Part shown: positions 55,853-64,000 of the stretch, in pieces
Numbering within the stretch: position 1 is the stretch's first letter
How the letters are laid out: each line of letters begins with the position of its first letter
Assembly: GCF_003265705.1 (NCBI RefSeq)
Contig: NW_020313285.1
Coordinates: 19,430,711-19,494,710 of the forward strand
DNA: 64,000 nucleotides
Direction of reading: 5' to 3'
Origin: Callorhinus ursinus
Lineage: Eukaryota; Chordata; Mammalia; Carnivora; Otariidae
Notes under the pieces: model-generated
Told to the model about the DNA's origin: nothing
What the model saw: the letters and a program-made list of their open reading frames with translations, nothing else
Databases searched by the model: none
Program-made: the position numbers and the translations under genes

Positions 55853-55990
55853 CATGATGCTGATAGAGGACACTTACTGAGCCTTTACTATGACGCCTGG
55901 CGCTGGGCTAAGCTCCATTAATGGGTCTAATGACTCCGGTATTACCTCCCATTTTACAGATAAGGAGACTAAGGCATGGAGAGGCCAAAT
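55853..55990 (-). mobile_element. MIR SINE, antisense
   Basis: 'gacacttactgagcctttac', 'gcctggcgctgggctaagct' and 'attttacagataaggagact' with 'aaggcatggagaggcc' are a well-preserved MIR complement. Confidence 0.88.
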
Positions 55991-55994
55991 ATAT

Positions 55995-56425
55995 TCTCAA
56001 CTCAGGCTGCCGTTAACAAAATACCATGCGCTGGAGAGCTTAAACAACAGAAGTGAATGTTCTCACAGTTCGGGAAGCTGGAGGCCTCGGATCGGGGCGC
56101 TGCCATGGTCGGGATTCTGGTGAGAGCTCTCTTTTCCTGGCTTGCAGATGGCCACCTTCTTGCTGTGTCCTCCTGCAGGAGGGAGAGAGGGAGGGGGAGA
56201 GGGGGAGAGGGGGAGAGAGGGAGAGAGGGAGAGAGGGGGAGGGGGAGAGAGGGATCCCTTTCTGTTCTTTTTTTATAAGGCCACCAATCCTGTTGGATTA
56301 GCATCCCACCCTTAAGACCTCATTTAACTTTAATTACCTCCGAAAAGCCCTATCTCCAAATCCAGTCACCTTGGAGGGGAGAGCTTCAATATACGAAGGG
56401 GAGGGTCATTCAGTCCATAGCACCA
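55995..56425 (+). mobile_element. Unassigned old interspersed repeat with internal (GGGAGA)n
   Basis: A recognisable mammalian repeat pattern: 'aggctgccgttaacaaaata', 'agcttaaacaacagaagtga', 'ctcacagttcgggaagctgg', 'tttttataaggccaccaatc' and a terminal 'cattcagtccatagca'. A purine microsatellite (GGGAGA/GGGAGG)n has expanded at 56173-56252 in its middle. Confidence 0.6.
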
Positions 56426-57910
56426 AGTAGTGGAGTCGTGGAGGCCTGACTGATTCTGAGGGAGTGAGGAGTCTATCCTGCACCCTCAAATTTTCTGGGA
56501 AGCTGACGCTATTGAGCCTTCTGTTGGGATGAAAAATCCCAGTGTCGCTTTTCTGAGAAGGAAATCTATGGATCATGCCTGAGCTCTTATCCAAATTGGT
56601 TACCAAGTACGAGCCACATGTCTGGTACATACCCAGGGCCCTCATTCCCAAAGCCTTCATCCAAACCTGCCTACCCTGGGTTCTTACTCAGTGCTGAGCG
56701 TGGAGCCGGGGACCAGAGCAAGGCTCACCACAGTGGAAATTCCTCCTTGAGGGATAGCTTCCTTGCCGTGTGCAGGCCCCGTGCCACATGCTTTCCAAAG
56801 CACCTGGCCTCGACGAGAATCCTCACCTTTGACAGACACTCTCGGTCTCAGAGCGCAGTTAGGTACCCTGCCTTGGAGTGCAGAGCCAAGGCAGGAATCA
56901 GGGGCTGACACCGGGATCCACCGAGGTCCCTGGCATAGCTAAGTGACATCCCCGGTGCAGCTTGGACATTTTTTCCCCTGGCTGGCTGCCCGATGCTCAG
57001 TGGTTCTCCGGGAAGGGGCAGGTTTCTTTGGAGTGATTTCTAAATAGGTGAGATGTTGGTGGCATGTCCTTTCCCGTCTCAACACACACTGGCAGGGTGT
57101 ACAGGGAAACCCCAGCCCTTTTCTGGAGCCCGTGTTTGACTCCTAGACACTCACACACAAAGGCACACAGATGCACAGTAGCTACAAGGAAGTCTTTTGG
57201 AGATGTGCTCTAATAAGCAGAGAAGAAGGATCCTTCATTAGCATAACAAGAGTTTGCCATGAAATAGGTACTCCAGAGAGTACTTGAAAGCTGTTTGTTC
57301 TTTCAAGCACGCTCAAGTCCCCTCCAGCCTCCAGCTTTCCTGCAGGAGCCTGCTCTAGATAGGGCTGTGGGCTTTTCAACCCCAGATGCTGCCTCCCCCC
57401 CACCCCCGCCGCCCAGTCCTGGGAGCATTTGTGCATCCCCGGCGTGGGCTTTGGTCCTGGGAATGTGGACGGAGGGGCCCTGGTGGGAGCCAGGAGCCAG
57501 GCCTACCCAACTCTTCCCTCCTGCTGTAATTTCCTGCCAGGCATCAACCTCACCCCCTCGGGGGTCCCTTCACTGCGCCAAGGCTGATCGGCTTAAAGGG
57601 GCTCTGTCCTTGCCAGGCCCTTTGGCCTCTCTGTCCGCCCAGGTGGCCTCTGCACAGGCTGATGCTGGATTTGTACTCACTTAGCCTGGGAGATGGAGTT
57701 GGGGCCGAGAGGGGACTGATGGCCAGAGATCAAAGGTTAAGAGGGGTTAAGCTTTCACTCCAGAAGGTCACCCATCAGCCCCAGACAAGTACCCCACAGG
57801 TATTTTCCTAAACCCTAGAGCAGAGGTAGGCTTGCAGGGAATGTCCATTCATTCACTAAGGAAACACCGTCTTCCTGGCTTGGACACTCCTTCACCTCAG
57901 TTGCTTGTTA
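56426..57910. other. Unique sequence, nothing recognised
   Basis: Single-copy DNA. A very diverged MIR-like patch may lie at 56765-56890. No gene evident. Confidence 0.4.
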
Positions 57911-57914
57911 CTAA

Positions 57915-58003
57915 ACTGGCTTTGATTTGAGGCAAGTCACTGCCTCTCTGGGTGTCTGTTTCCCCACCTTTCCAGTAAGGCGCTTGGACTCGATTGGTTA
58001 ACA
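57915..58003 (+). mobile_element. MIR SINE fragment
   Basis: 'tttgaggcaagtcactgcct' and 'ggtgtctgtttccccacctt' are the MIR core. Confidence 0.65.
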
Positions 58004-58795
58004 GTCAATGGCAGATGGCTCATTGTCTGGGTCCATTCCCTTAAACATATTTCTGCTCTTGGGCAGTGAGAGGATGTTAGGCTGGGACAAGGTGGTTAAC
58101 ACGGAAGATGGTTGGCAGATGTCCCTGCATGGGGCTGCAAGGTGTTTTTCTGAGAATGTTGGGGATCGAGGCAGACCCTTGCCAGTCTGTGAGGGAGCAG
58201 TGAGTGGGATGAGCCCCAAGCTGTGCGCCAGCCACTCCCACCTGCCCATCTGGCTGGCTCTCATTCAGAGGGCCTGGAGTCCAGCAGGTCCCACCAGTGG
58301 GGTGAGATCAAACCCGACAACACAGCAGGGTCCCTCCGGTAGGGGTAGTGGGGTAATTCTTCCACCGGCTTGCCCCTGACCAGCTAGGTACAGTGCCAGT
58401 GTGTAACAGCCCTGCCACCTGTGTAGCCCAGAGGCTCAGCTCTCATGTGGAAGGAGCGCACTGAGTGTTGTGAGTGGCTGTGGGAAGCACCTCCGAGGCT
58501 GCCCCTTTGATGAGCATCATAGAAGCAAGACAAGGTGGAGAAAGAAAAGGAGAGGAGATAGTTCTTAGCTTGTCCTTCCCTGGGCTTTCTGTTCTCATGC
58601 AGGGGGGTGCTTGAACCTCCTCTGCTGGGAGCTTGGGTCAAGGCCACAGGCACCTCCAGGACCGCAGTGGAATTTCCCATCTTGTTGGGTAAGAGGGAGG
58701 CAGCTGGTCTGAGGAAAGGGCACCAGATGTGGACACAGGACGGCCCAGGGGCCTACGGGGGCTTCAGAGAGTGGCTGAAGGAGGAGCAATCCGGC
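58004..58795. other. Unique sequence, nothing recognised
   Basis: Single-copy DNA with chance frames on both strands. Confidence 0.4.
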
Positions 58796-58799
58796 TCCG

Positions 58800-58948
58800 T
58801 TACTGTGAAATTCGGGCAGGCCATCAACCTCTCTGTGCTTCTGGATGGGCTCTCCGCCTGTACACCGGGGTAATCCGGCATGTCAACGAGGTAAGCCTGT
58901 GAAAGCACTGAGATAGTGTTTGCGCCACGAGGAGTGCCCAGTAAATGA
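58800..58948 (+). mobile_element. MIR SINE fragment
   Basis: 'catcaacctctctgtgcttc', 'cctgtgaaagcactgagata' and 'gaggagtgcccagtaaatga' follow MIR core-to-3' order. Confidence 0.7.
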
Positions 58949-59114
58949 CCCGAGCAGTGAAAATAACAAGGAGAAGCAAGGATCGGATATTGTGCTTGAT
59001 GTTCGAAGTTCTTGGGGAAGTCTCTTTCCAGCCCAGGGTGGAGGCGGGGAGAGTGCTGCTGGTGGACGATAAGACTTGCTGACGTCTGTGGAGTGGTTCC
59101 GCTGGTGCAGGTGC

Positions 59115-59240
59115 CAACTGTCTCTACTTTTCAGGGTATTTATGCCTATCAACAGCCCCGTGGAGGAGTGCTGATCCCCATTTTACAAATGAGCCCAATA
59201 AGGCAATGAGGTGGGCGGGGTTTAAGCCAGATTTTGGGTT
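59115..59240 (-). mobile_element. MIR SINE fragment, antisense
   Basis: 'tgatccccattttacaaatg' and 'agcccaataaggcaatgagg' match the MIR complement. Confidence 0.6.
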
Positions 59241-59637
59241 CAGAGCCTGAGCTTTAAAACAAAAGCTCCCATGACCATGAGCTGGGCCCCCCTACAATCT
59301 TGAGCTGTTTCAGAAAGTGATTTCGGGTTGGGCAGAGAAGAGGGAAACAGAAGTCCCAGCATCGCCCTAGTCCTGTGCAGGGGAGAGTCCACAGAGGGGA
59401 GCCCACTCTGCCTTCCCCCAGGAAGGGGCACTGAGGCTTCTCTGATCCTGGGCCTGGGGCAGGGCCTGGAAGGGGCGCTAGGCTCTGCAAGCCCTGGCCT
59501 TGGCCCTGGGCATGATGCTTCACAAGAGTCAGAAGGCTGTGCCCACCCCCCCCATCATGTTCTCCTGTGAAGAACGGTAGGAGCGGGGGAGGAAGGCCTG
59601 TATTCTCAGGATAGAAAAAAGGAGATGTGAAAACAGA

Positions 59638-59653
59638 AGATATTTTAAAGATT

Positions 59654-59685
<32 letters not shown>

Positions 59686-59814
59686 TTATTTTAGTGAGAG
59701 GGTGCAAGCAGGGGAAGGGGAGAGGGACAAGCAGACTCCACGTAGAGCCCCAGCTTGATCCCAAGACCCTGAGCCAAAACCTGAGAGTCCAAAGCTAAAC
59801 CAACTGAGGCACCC
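59638..59814 (-). mobile_element. Carnivore SINE, antisense, with (TCTA)n tail
   Basis: The complement runs from 'ttttaaagattttatctatc' to 'caactgaggcaccc'. It is more diverged than the others. Its tail has expanded to about eight ATCT/TCTA units at 59656-59690. The flanking repeat is tgtgaaaacaga (59626-59637) against tgtgaaaataga (59815-59826), one mismatch. Confidence 0.92.
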
Positions 59815-59829
59815 TGTGAAAATAGATTT

Positions 59830-60605
59830 TAAAGTCAAAGGAGTTGTTGCTCTGATGGCCTGGTTTCTGGTTGCGTTCGGCCAGGACCCAGAGAGGGTCC
59901 CTAAGACTCAGCAACTTGGCAAGGCTCAGACACAGACCAGGGACAGTGGATCGAATGGCTGGACTGAGCAGCTTCCCTGATGGGGTTTTGAGAATGAGTG
60001 GGTGGGGGCAGGCCCCACAGTGTTCCCTCTCCCAGTGGGGCTCATCAACCTCCTCCCCAGCAGTGATTGATACGCCAGTGAGGGACAGATGGCAGTCCCC
60101 AGAGAGGCAAATGGGAAGAGAGAAACCTCTGCTTTATTGAAGGAGGAGGGTTAGGCCTCGAGCAAACCTCACCCACAGACAGTTCCCTCTCTGGCATTTC
60201 TATCATTGGGGACCCTGCCCCAGTGATCCTCTAGAACAGCCCGGGGGCTCCAGTTAATGTGGCTCAGCCAGGACAGACAGGAAAAATGGTGAGCAGAGCT
60301 GCCTCACCCTGGCTAACCTCAGATAAGCCCTCTGTCCAGGTTCCTAAAATGAAGCTGATGCCACTGCCAGGCATCCTCAGGCCCAGGGACATCCAAAGGA
60401 CCTCCCTCAGACCAGGGCTGGACCTTTCTTGTCCACTTCTCTGCCCATTCACTGCCCACAGAACTCTTCAGAAATCTCTTACTATTACCATGGGGATCTG
60501 AGGCCCAGAAAAGGGAAGAGATTTTTCTTACTGTTATTTCTGACCATGGAAATATCTAAGGGCTGTAGACCCTAAATCAGGAACTTTAAGGAGATGGATC
60601 AGGAA
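59830..60605. other. Unique sequence, nothing recognised
   Basis: Single-copy DNA with chance frames only. Confidence 0.4.
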
Positions 60606-60609
60606 GGGT

Positions 60610-60680
60610 CGTGTGTGTGTGTGTGTGTGCGCGCGCGCGCGTGTGCATGCGTGTGTGTGTGAGTGTGCGCGCGCGCGTGT
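60610..60680. repeat. Alternating (TG)n/(CG)n tract
   Basis: Uninterrupted purine-pyrimidine alternation runs from 60610 to 60661 (52 bp, including a GCGCGCGCGC core). After one break at 60662 it continues from 60663 to 60680 (18 bp). This is strong Z-DNA-forming sequence. Confidence 0.95.
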
Positions 60681-61314
60681 TAGGGGGTGGGGGGAGGTGC
60701 TCTTTTTCCCTTGGAGGATTTGATAACATGGACAGGAGACTGGACGACACTTGGCTTAGGTGAGGCTGGGCACTGGGGTAGTCCTAGACCTGCAGCAGAA
60801 AAAAAAATCTCCCACTGGCTCTAGCGAGTTCTGGAAAGCTGTCCGGAAAGAGTGCTCCAAGGCCGGCACCAGTCTCGGCCACCCCTCTAGGAGCCCAGTG
60901 GTCTTCTCTTCATACTTCAGAGACTGTCTCTGGGAAGACCACCTCTTCCTGGTACCCTCGCAGACGAGCCCCTCTGTGCCCCTCCCATCCCCCATGCTGC
61001 TCTTCCTCTCAGGTGCCAGAAACTCAGAACTGGGAAAGACAGACAGACTACCAGACAGAAACCCCAGGCCCATCACTGCGTGGTCTTGGACAGGCTGAGT
61101 GACCAGAAAATCCTTGTTTTGCTTCCCACCTCAAGGTCTCCAGCTCAGTAAAGGGGGGGCCTGTCAGTTTGCCTGAGAGGGTGGGGGTAGGGGTGAGGTG
61201 GGTGCAAGGCAGGGCCAGGACCCCAGTGAACCAGTCACTGAATAACTAGGGACCTACCTACCAGCCTTGGATTCCATGTCTCAGGTGAAGTTTACAAGGG
61301 AAATTTTAAACCTT
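60681..61314. other. Mostly unique sequence
   Basis: Text at 60905-61015 (tctctgggaagaccacctct, tcctggtaccctcgcagacg) weakly recalls an L2 3' region. Nothing else is recognised. Confidence 0.35.
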
Positions 61315-61326
61315 TAAAAACTTCCT

Positions 61327-61538
61327 AGGGGCTCCTGGGTGGCTCAGTCATTGAGCATAAGCCTTCTGCTCAGCTCGGGTCATGATCCCAGGGTCCTGGG
61401 ATCGAGCCCCACCATCGGGCTCCCTGCTCGGCGGAAAGCCTGCTTCTCCCTCTCCCACTCCGCCTGCTTGTGTTCCCTCTCTCGCTGTGTCTCTCTCTCT
61501 CAAATGAATAAATAAAATCTTTAAAAAATCAATAAAAA
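61327..61538 (+). mobile_element. Carnivore tRNA-Lys SINE (SINEC)
   Basis: Full-length, head variant ggctcctgggtggctcagtc. A perfect 12-bp duplication (taaaaacttcct) is at 61315-61326 and 61539-61550. Confidence 0.96.
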
Positions 61539-61724
61539 TAAAAACTTCCTGAGCCGCACCCCATATCATACCAAGATATAAAAATACCTCCAGATCCCGT
61601 GTTAAATTTTTCAGTAACTCCGTAAGTTGAGTTGACTTACACATGACTAATTAAGGATGCTATATTACAGACATTTAATTAAATGTTTATTAATTTCAAT
61701 TTTGCTGGAGTTTTGTTTTGGTTT

Positions 61725-62640
61725 TGAGAGCTAGTCATGTTTTTCAAGTTTCAAACATTTAGGGCCCGTGATAAAGCCCGAGGCTTTGTGCTTCTGTTTT
61801 GTGGGGTTGTGGCTGCAGGGGGATGGGAGGGGGGGAGACGGCCTGTCCCCTCCGCCAGCCTCCGCAGGCCCTTCGGGAGGCGCCAGATTGTGTGGGCGGC
61901 GTCGCCTGGGGATGGTGGGATGTGGCTCCCACCCAGCTGAGGGCAGGAGAGTCTTACTGGCTCGCGGGGAAGCTCGGCCCGACTGGCCCCCTCCCCTCCC
62001 CCAGGCCGGGGAGGAGGCCGCCGAGAGCTCTCCAATTGGAGAGCCTTTCATCTCTTTGTTTTTACAGTGATTAACCCGTCCAAGCGCGCCCCGAGCGTGG
62101 CTGCAGGCAGCGCAGGGGGGGGAGGGGAGCCGAGGGCAGGGCCAGGAAGGGAGGGAGGGGCTCTGGGCTTTGTCGCTTTCAGGGTACTCTGCTGCCATAG
62201 CAATGGGGTTTTCTAAGGCCTGACTTTCATTCGATTCCATTAAAAAGCCTGTCTGCTCAGTCTCGCGAGTGGAGAGGGCGTTCCGGGTTCCCCAGTCTTG
62301 CCCTGAGCCCCTCGCCCTCGGGGAGGGGAGGGCGCAGACGGGGCTGGATCGCTGGACCCGAGGGGGTGGGGAGGAGCCGAGGACTTGATTTTGGGCACAC
62401 AGCACCCTTCCCCGGGTCGCCAAAGGTGGGAGGCTGGCCTCGCCCGCCTGCGCCCCCCGGGAACCCCTTCCCTTCCAGGAGCATTGGGGTTGGAGAGAGG
62501 CAAGCAGTTCAGCCCTTGTCCGGCCGGAGGGGAGGCCAGGGCACCTGCCGGTCGGTCGCTCCACCTCTGCATGCATTTCACACTTTCTATCCTGTTAGGC
62601 GTCCGCACCCCTATGCCTATGTGGACTTTTTCCCCTCTGG
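61725..62640. promoter_or_regulatory. GC-rich, CpG-bearing regulatory shoulder with RFX-like X-box
   Basis: Repeat-free and GC-rich, with moderate CpG from about 61840 to 62580. Conserved-looking AT-containing islands are embedded in it ('tttcaagtttcaaacattta', 'ctttgtttttacagtgatta', 'ttcgattccattaaaaagcc'). At 62191-62204 GCTGCCATAGCAAT matches the palindromic RFX X-box GTTGCCATAGCAAC at 12 of 14 positions. G-runs at 61817-61836 and 62114-62160 can form quadruplexes. A 281-codon minus frame is a composition artefact. The regulatory call is inference. Confidence 0.4.
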
Positions 62641-62739
62641 TTTTTATGTCATGTGGATTTAATCTAGTTAGACGATTTTCTGCTTAAAATTGCATTGTTA
62701 ACAGCAATTGTTTAAAAGTGGACCGAGAGCCTGGGCGCC

Positions 62740-63640
62740 CAATCTTTGAACCGGACGGGTTTTTGCATGCCTCTGCTGGGCGCACGAATCGGCCAGCGAG
62801 GATCCGAGCGGGGAGGGGGAGGGCGACCAGAACAATCCTCGGGCTTTCTTGCTACCGAGCCTTCAGGACCTTTTCCCCCAGTGCAAACAGATGCAAATGT
62901 CTCTGCAAACATTGCACAAAGCTATAAAGAGAGAGGCGGCCGCTCCAGGCCTCAATAGCCCTTTAAACCCAGTCCAATTGCCCCTAAATAGAGGTAAAGG
63001 GTCCGCACGCATTTTTTCACTTTGGCTGGAAGGGGGGGCCTGAGAGACGAGGACCTGCGGGAGCGGGGGCTGAGGGCTCCCCCGGTGCAACGGTTTGTAC
63101 CATCTACCCCAGCTGCGGCGCACAGAAGACGGGCTGAAGGGTGCCGTGGGTCTGGGGACGCAGCGCCTTGGGCCGGACGGGACAGCGATGCCACCGAAGC
63201 TGGTGCCGCGGGAATGCGCGCCCGGAGAGGCCGCCGGTCCTTTCAGGCCCACAAAGGCCGCGCTAAATCGCGGCGAGCACAATAGCATGAAAGCGCGCGC
63301 TCAGGCCGTTCAGGAACAAAGTGGGATCACACTGCTCCGAGGGGACTAATAAGCTTTTAACTAGTAGGCACGACGGCATCGCCGCGCCCTTTGTGCGTGT
63401 GCCGCACCGCGGCGAGACCGGGTGTGTACCCTCCCGATCCCTGGGGGTACGGAGACTGTCCTTCCGCGTCCCTCCGGGATCCAGGGGCAGCCGGCGCGCG
63501 TAGGACCAGGCATTTGCTTCTCATTTCTCGAGCAGAGGCTCCGGGGGCCTGCGGGAGTGCCGTTCTTAGCTCACCCCAGACTACCGCGTAACTGCGCGCG
63601 CCCGTGGGCCTCGCGACCCTAGAGGCTTGGGCACTTCTGC
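62740..63640. promoter_or_regulatory. CpG island
   Basis: Dense, largely unmutated CpG: I count roughly 45 CpG in 63001-63420 by hand. No repeat or convincing ORF. Within or beside it are an octamer ATGCAAAT (62891-62898), a TATA-like TATAAAGA (62923-62930), a CCAAT at about 62971 and SOX-type AACAAAG (63315-63321). Such an island usually marks a promoter or a developmental, Polycomb-regulated locus. It is about 40 kb from TIFAB, on the side where NEUROG1 lies in human. No transcript can be drawn from sequence alone. Confidence 0.75.
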
Positions 63641-63644
63641 ACCC

Positions 63645-64000
63645 CTCGGAAGACCCTGTGGAGACTTTGAGATCCTAGACCAGAGGAGGAGGTAGCTCCA
63701 GCAAAAGAGGCCAGCGTGGGTTCAGACTCAGCTGCTGGTCCCCAGCATGTGGCCAAACGGCCACCGCCTCAAGTCCAAGGCCTTCCCTCTCGTGCCCCGC
63801 TGGCGAAATGTGCCCGGGGTGGGGGTGCGCTGGGCGGCTGAGCCCCAGCAGGCACACGCCAGGAATGGCCCAGTCTTCTTCACCCTCTTCCCTGCGCTGT
63901 GTGACCTAACATCCCATCCCTATCTGTTGAGGCCAGGGGATGGGGGTGGGTTTGGGGGAATTGTGGTCCTACTGTCACAGAACTTCCGGCCTGGTGGTCT
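63645..64000. other. Unique sequence, nothing recognised
   Basis: CpG density falls after about 63640. No gene or repeat is evident at the window end. Confidence 0.4.

Noticed and set aside
61731..62576. 281-codon minus-strand open frame, the longest in the window
   Set aside because: It lies in GC-rich DNA where stop codons are rare. The residues are dominated by Pro, Ser, Arg and Gly, with no domain or relative recognised. Open frames also occur on the opposite strand.
61725..64000. NEUROG1 coding sequence near the CpG island
   Set aside because: No bHLH basic-region or helix text is present in either strand's frames, so NEUROG1 is expected outside the window.
1..64000. CRISPR arrays, bacterial operons, tRNA or rRNA genes
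   Set aside because: No regularly spaced direct repeats or prokaryotic gene structure are present. The only tRNA-like sequences are the heads of the carnivore SINEs and MIRs.

Overview
The window is nuclear DNA from a carnivoran mammal, almost certainly an arctoid caniform (bear, seal or mustelid/procyonid group). The evidence is fifteen copies of the tRNA-Lys-derived carnivore SINE (heads reading GGGCGCCTGGGTGGCTCAG), several still flanked by perfect target-site duplications. No copy has the dog-specific SINEC_Cf diagnostic head, so a canid is unlikely. The rest is the usual mammalian mixture of MIR, L2, old and carnivore-age L1, and hAT transposon remnants. Almost all of the window is noncoding. 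All family names come from recognising sequence by eye, not from a database search.

One protein-coding gene is recognisable: TIFAB, on the minus strand. Its long coding exon covers about 21.5-22.09 kb, with a candidate poly(A) signal at 21.06 kb. In human, TIFAB lies at 5q31.1 among MACROH2A1 (H2AFY), NEUROG1, CXCL14 and PITX1, so this window is most likely the intergenic territory around TIFAB in that synteny block. No NEUROG1 bHLH or other neighbouring coding sequence is visible, so those genes should lie outside. The TIFAB exon has an intact forkhead-associated (FHA) frame but no ATG at the expected N-terminus and a frame about 26 codons longer than the human protein at the C-terminus.

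Layout. 0-14.3 kb: L1 and SINE insertions, L2, MER20 and MIR remnants separated by unique sequence, with a candidate conserved noncoding block at 5.7-6.1 kb. 14.3-34.0 kb: a SINE-free 19.7 kb holding TIFAB, a head-to-head MIR pair and a perfect CTCF-type motif (26.95 kb). It also holds an antisense L1 that carries a 206-bp copy of a segment lying 1.5 kb away. 34-47 kb: the most repeat-dense part, with antisense L1s, an L1 plus two nested SINEs with nested target duplications, and an L1ME-type element interrupted by a SINE. 47-61 kb: candidate regulatory blocks rich in homeodomain and E-box motifs, old repeats, a (TG)n tract holding a 10-N assembly gap, and a potential Z-DNA tract. 61.7-63.65 kb: a GC-rich segment ending in a clear CpG island, with an RFX-like X-box, an octamer and a TATA-like box but no credible ORF. 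This is the best candidate for an unannotated promoter or a developmental regulatory island.

I found no evidence of an unknown enzymatic or defence-type system. The points most worth checking are the TIFAB start, the CpG island, and the 206-bp local duplicate.
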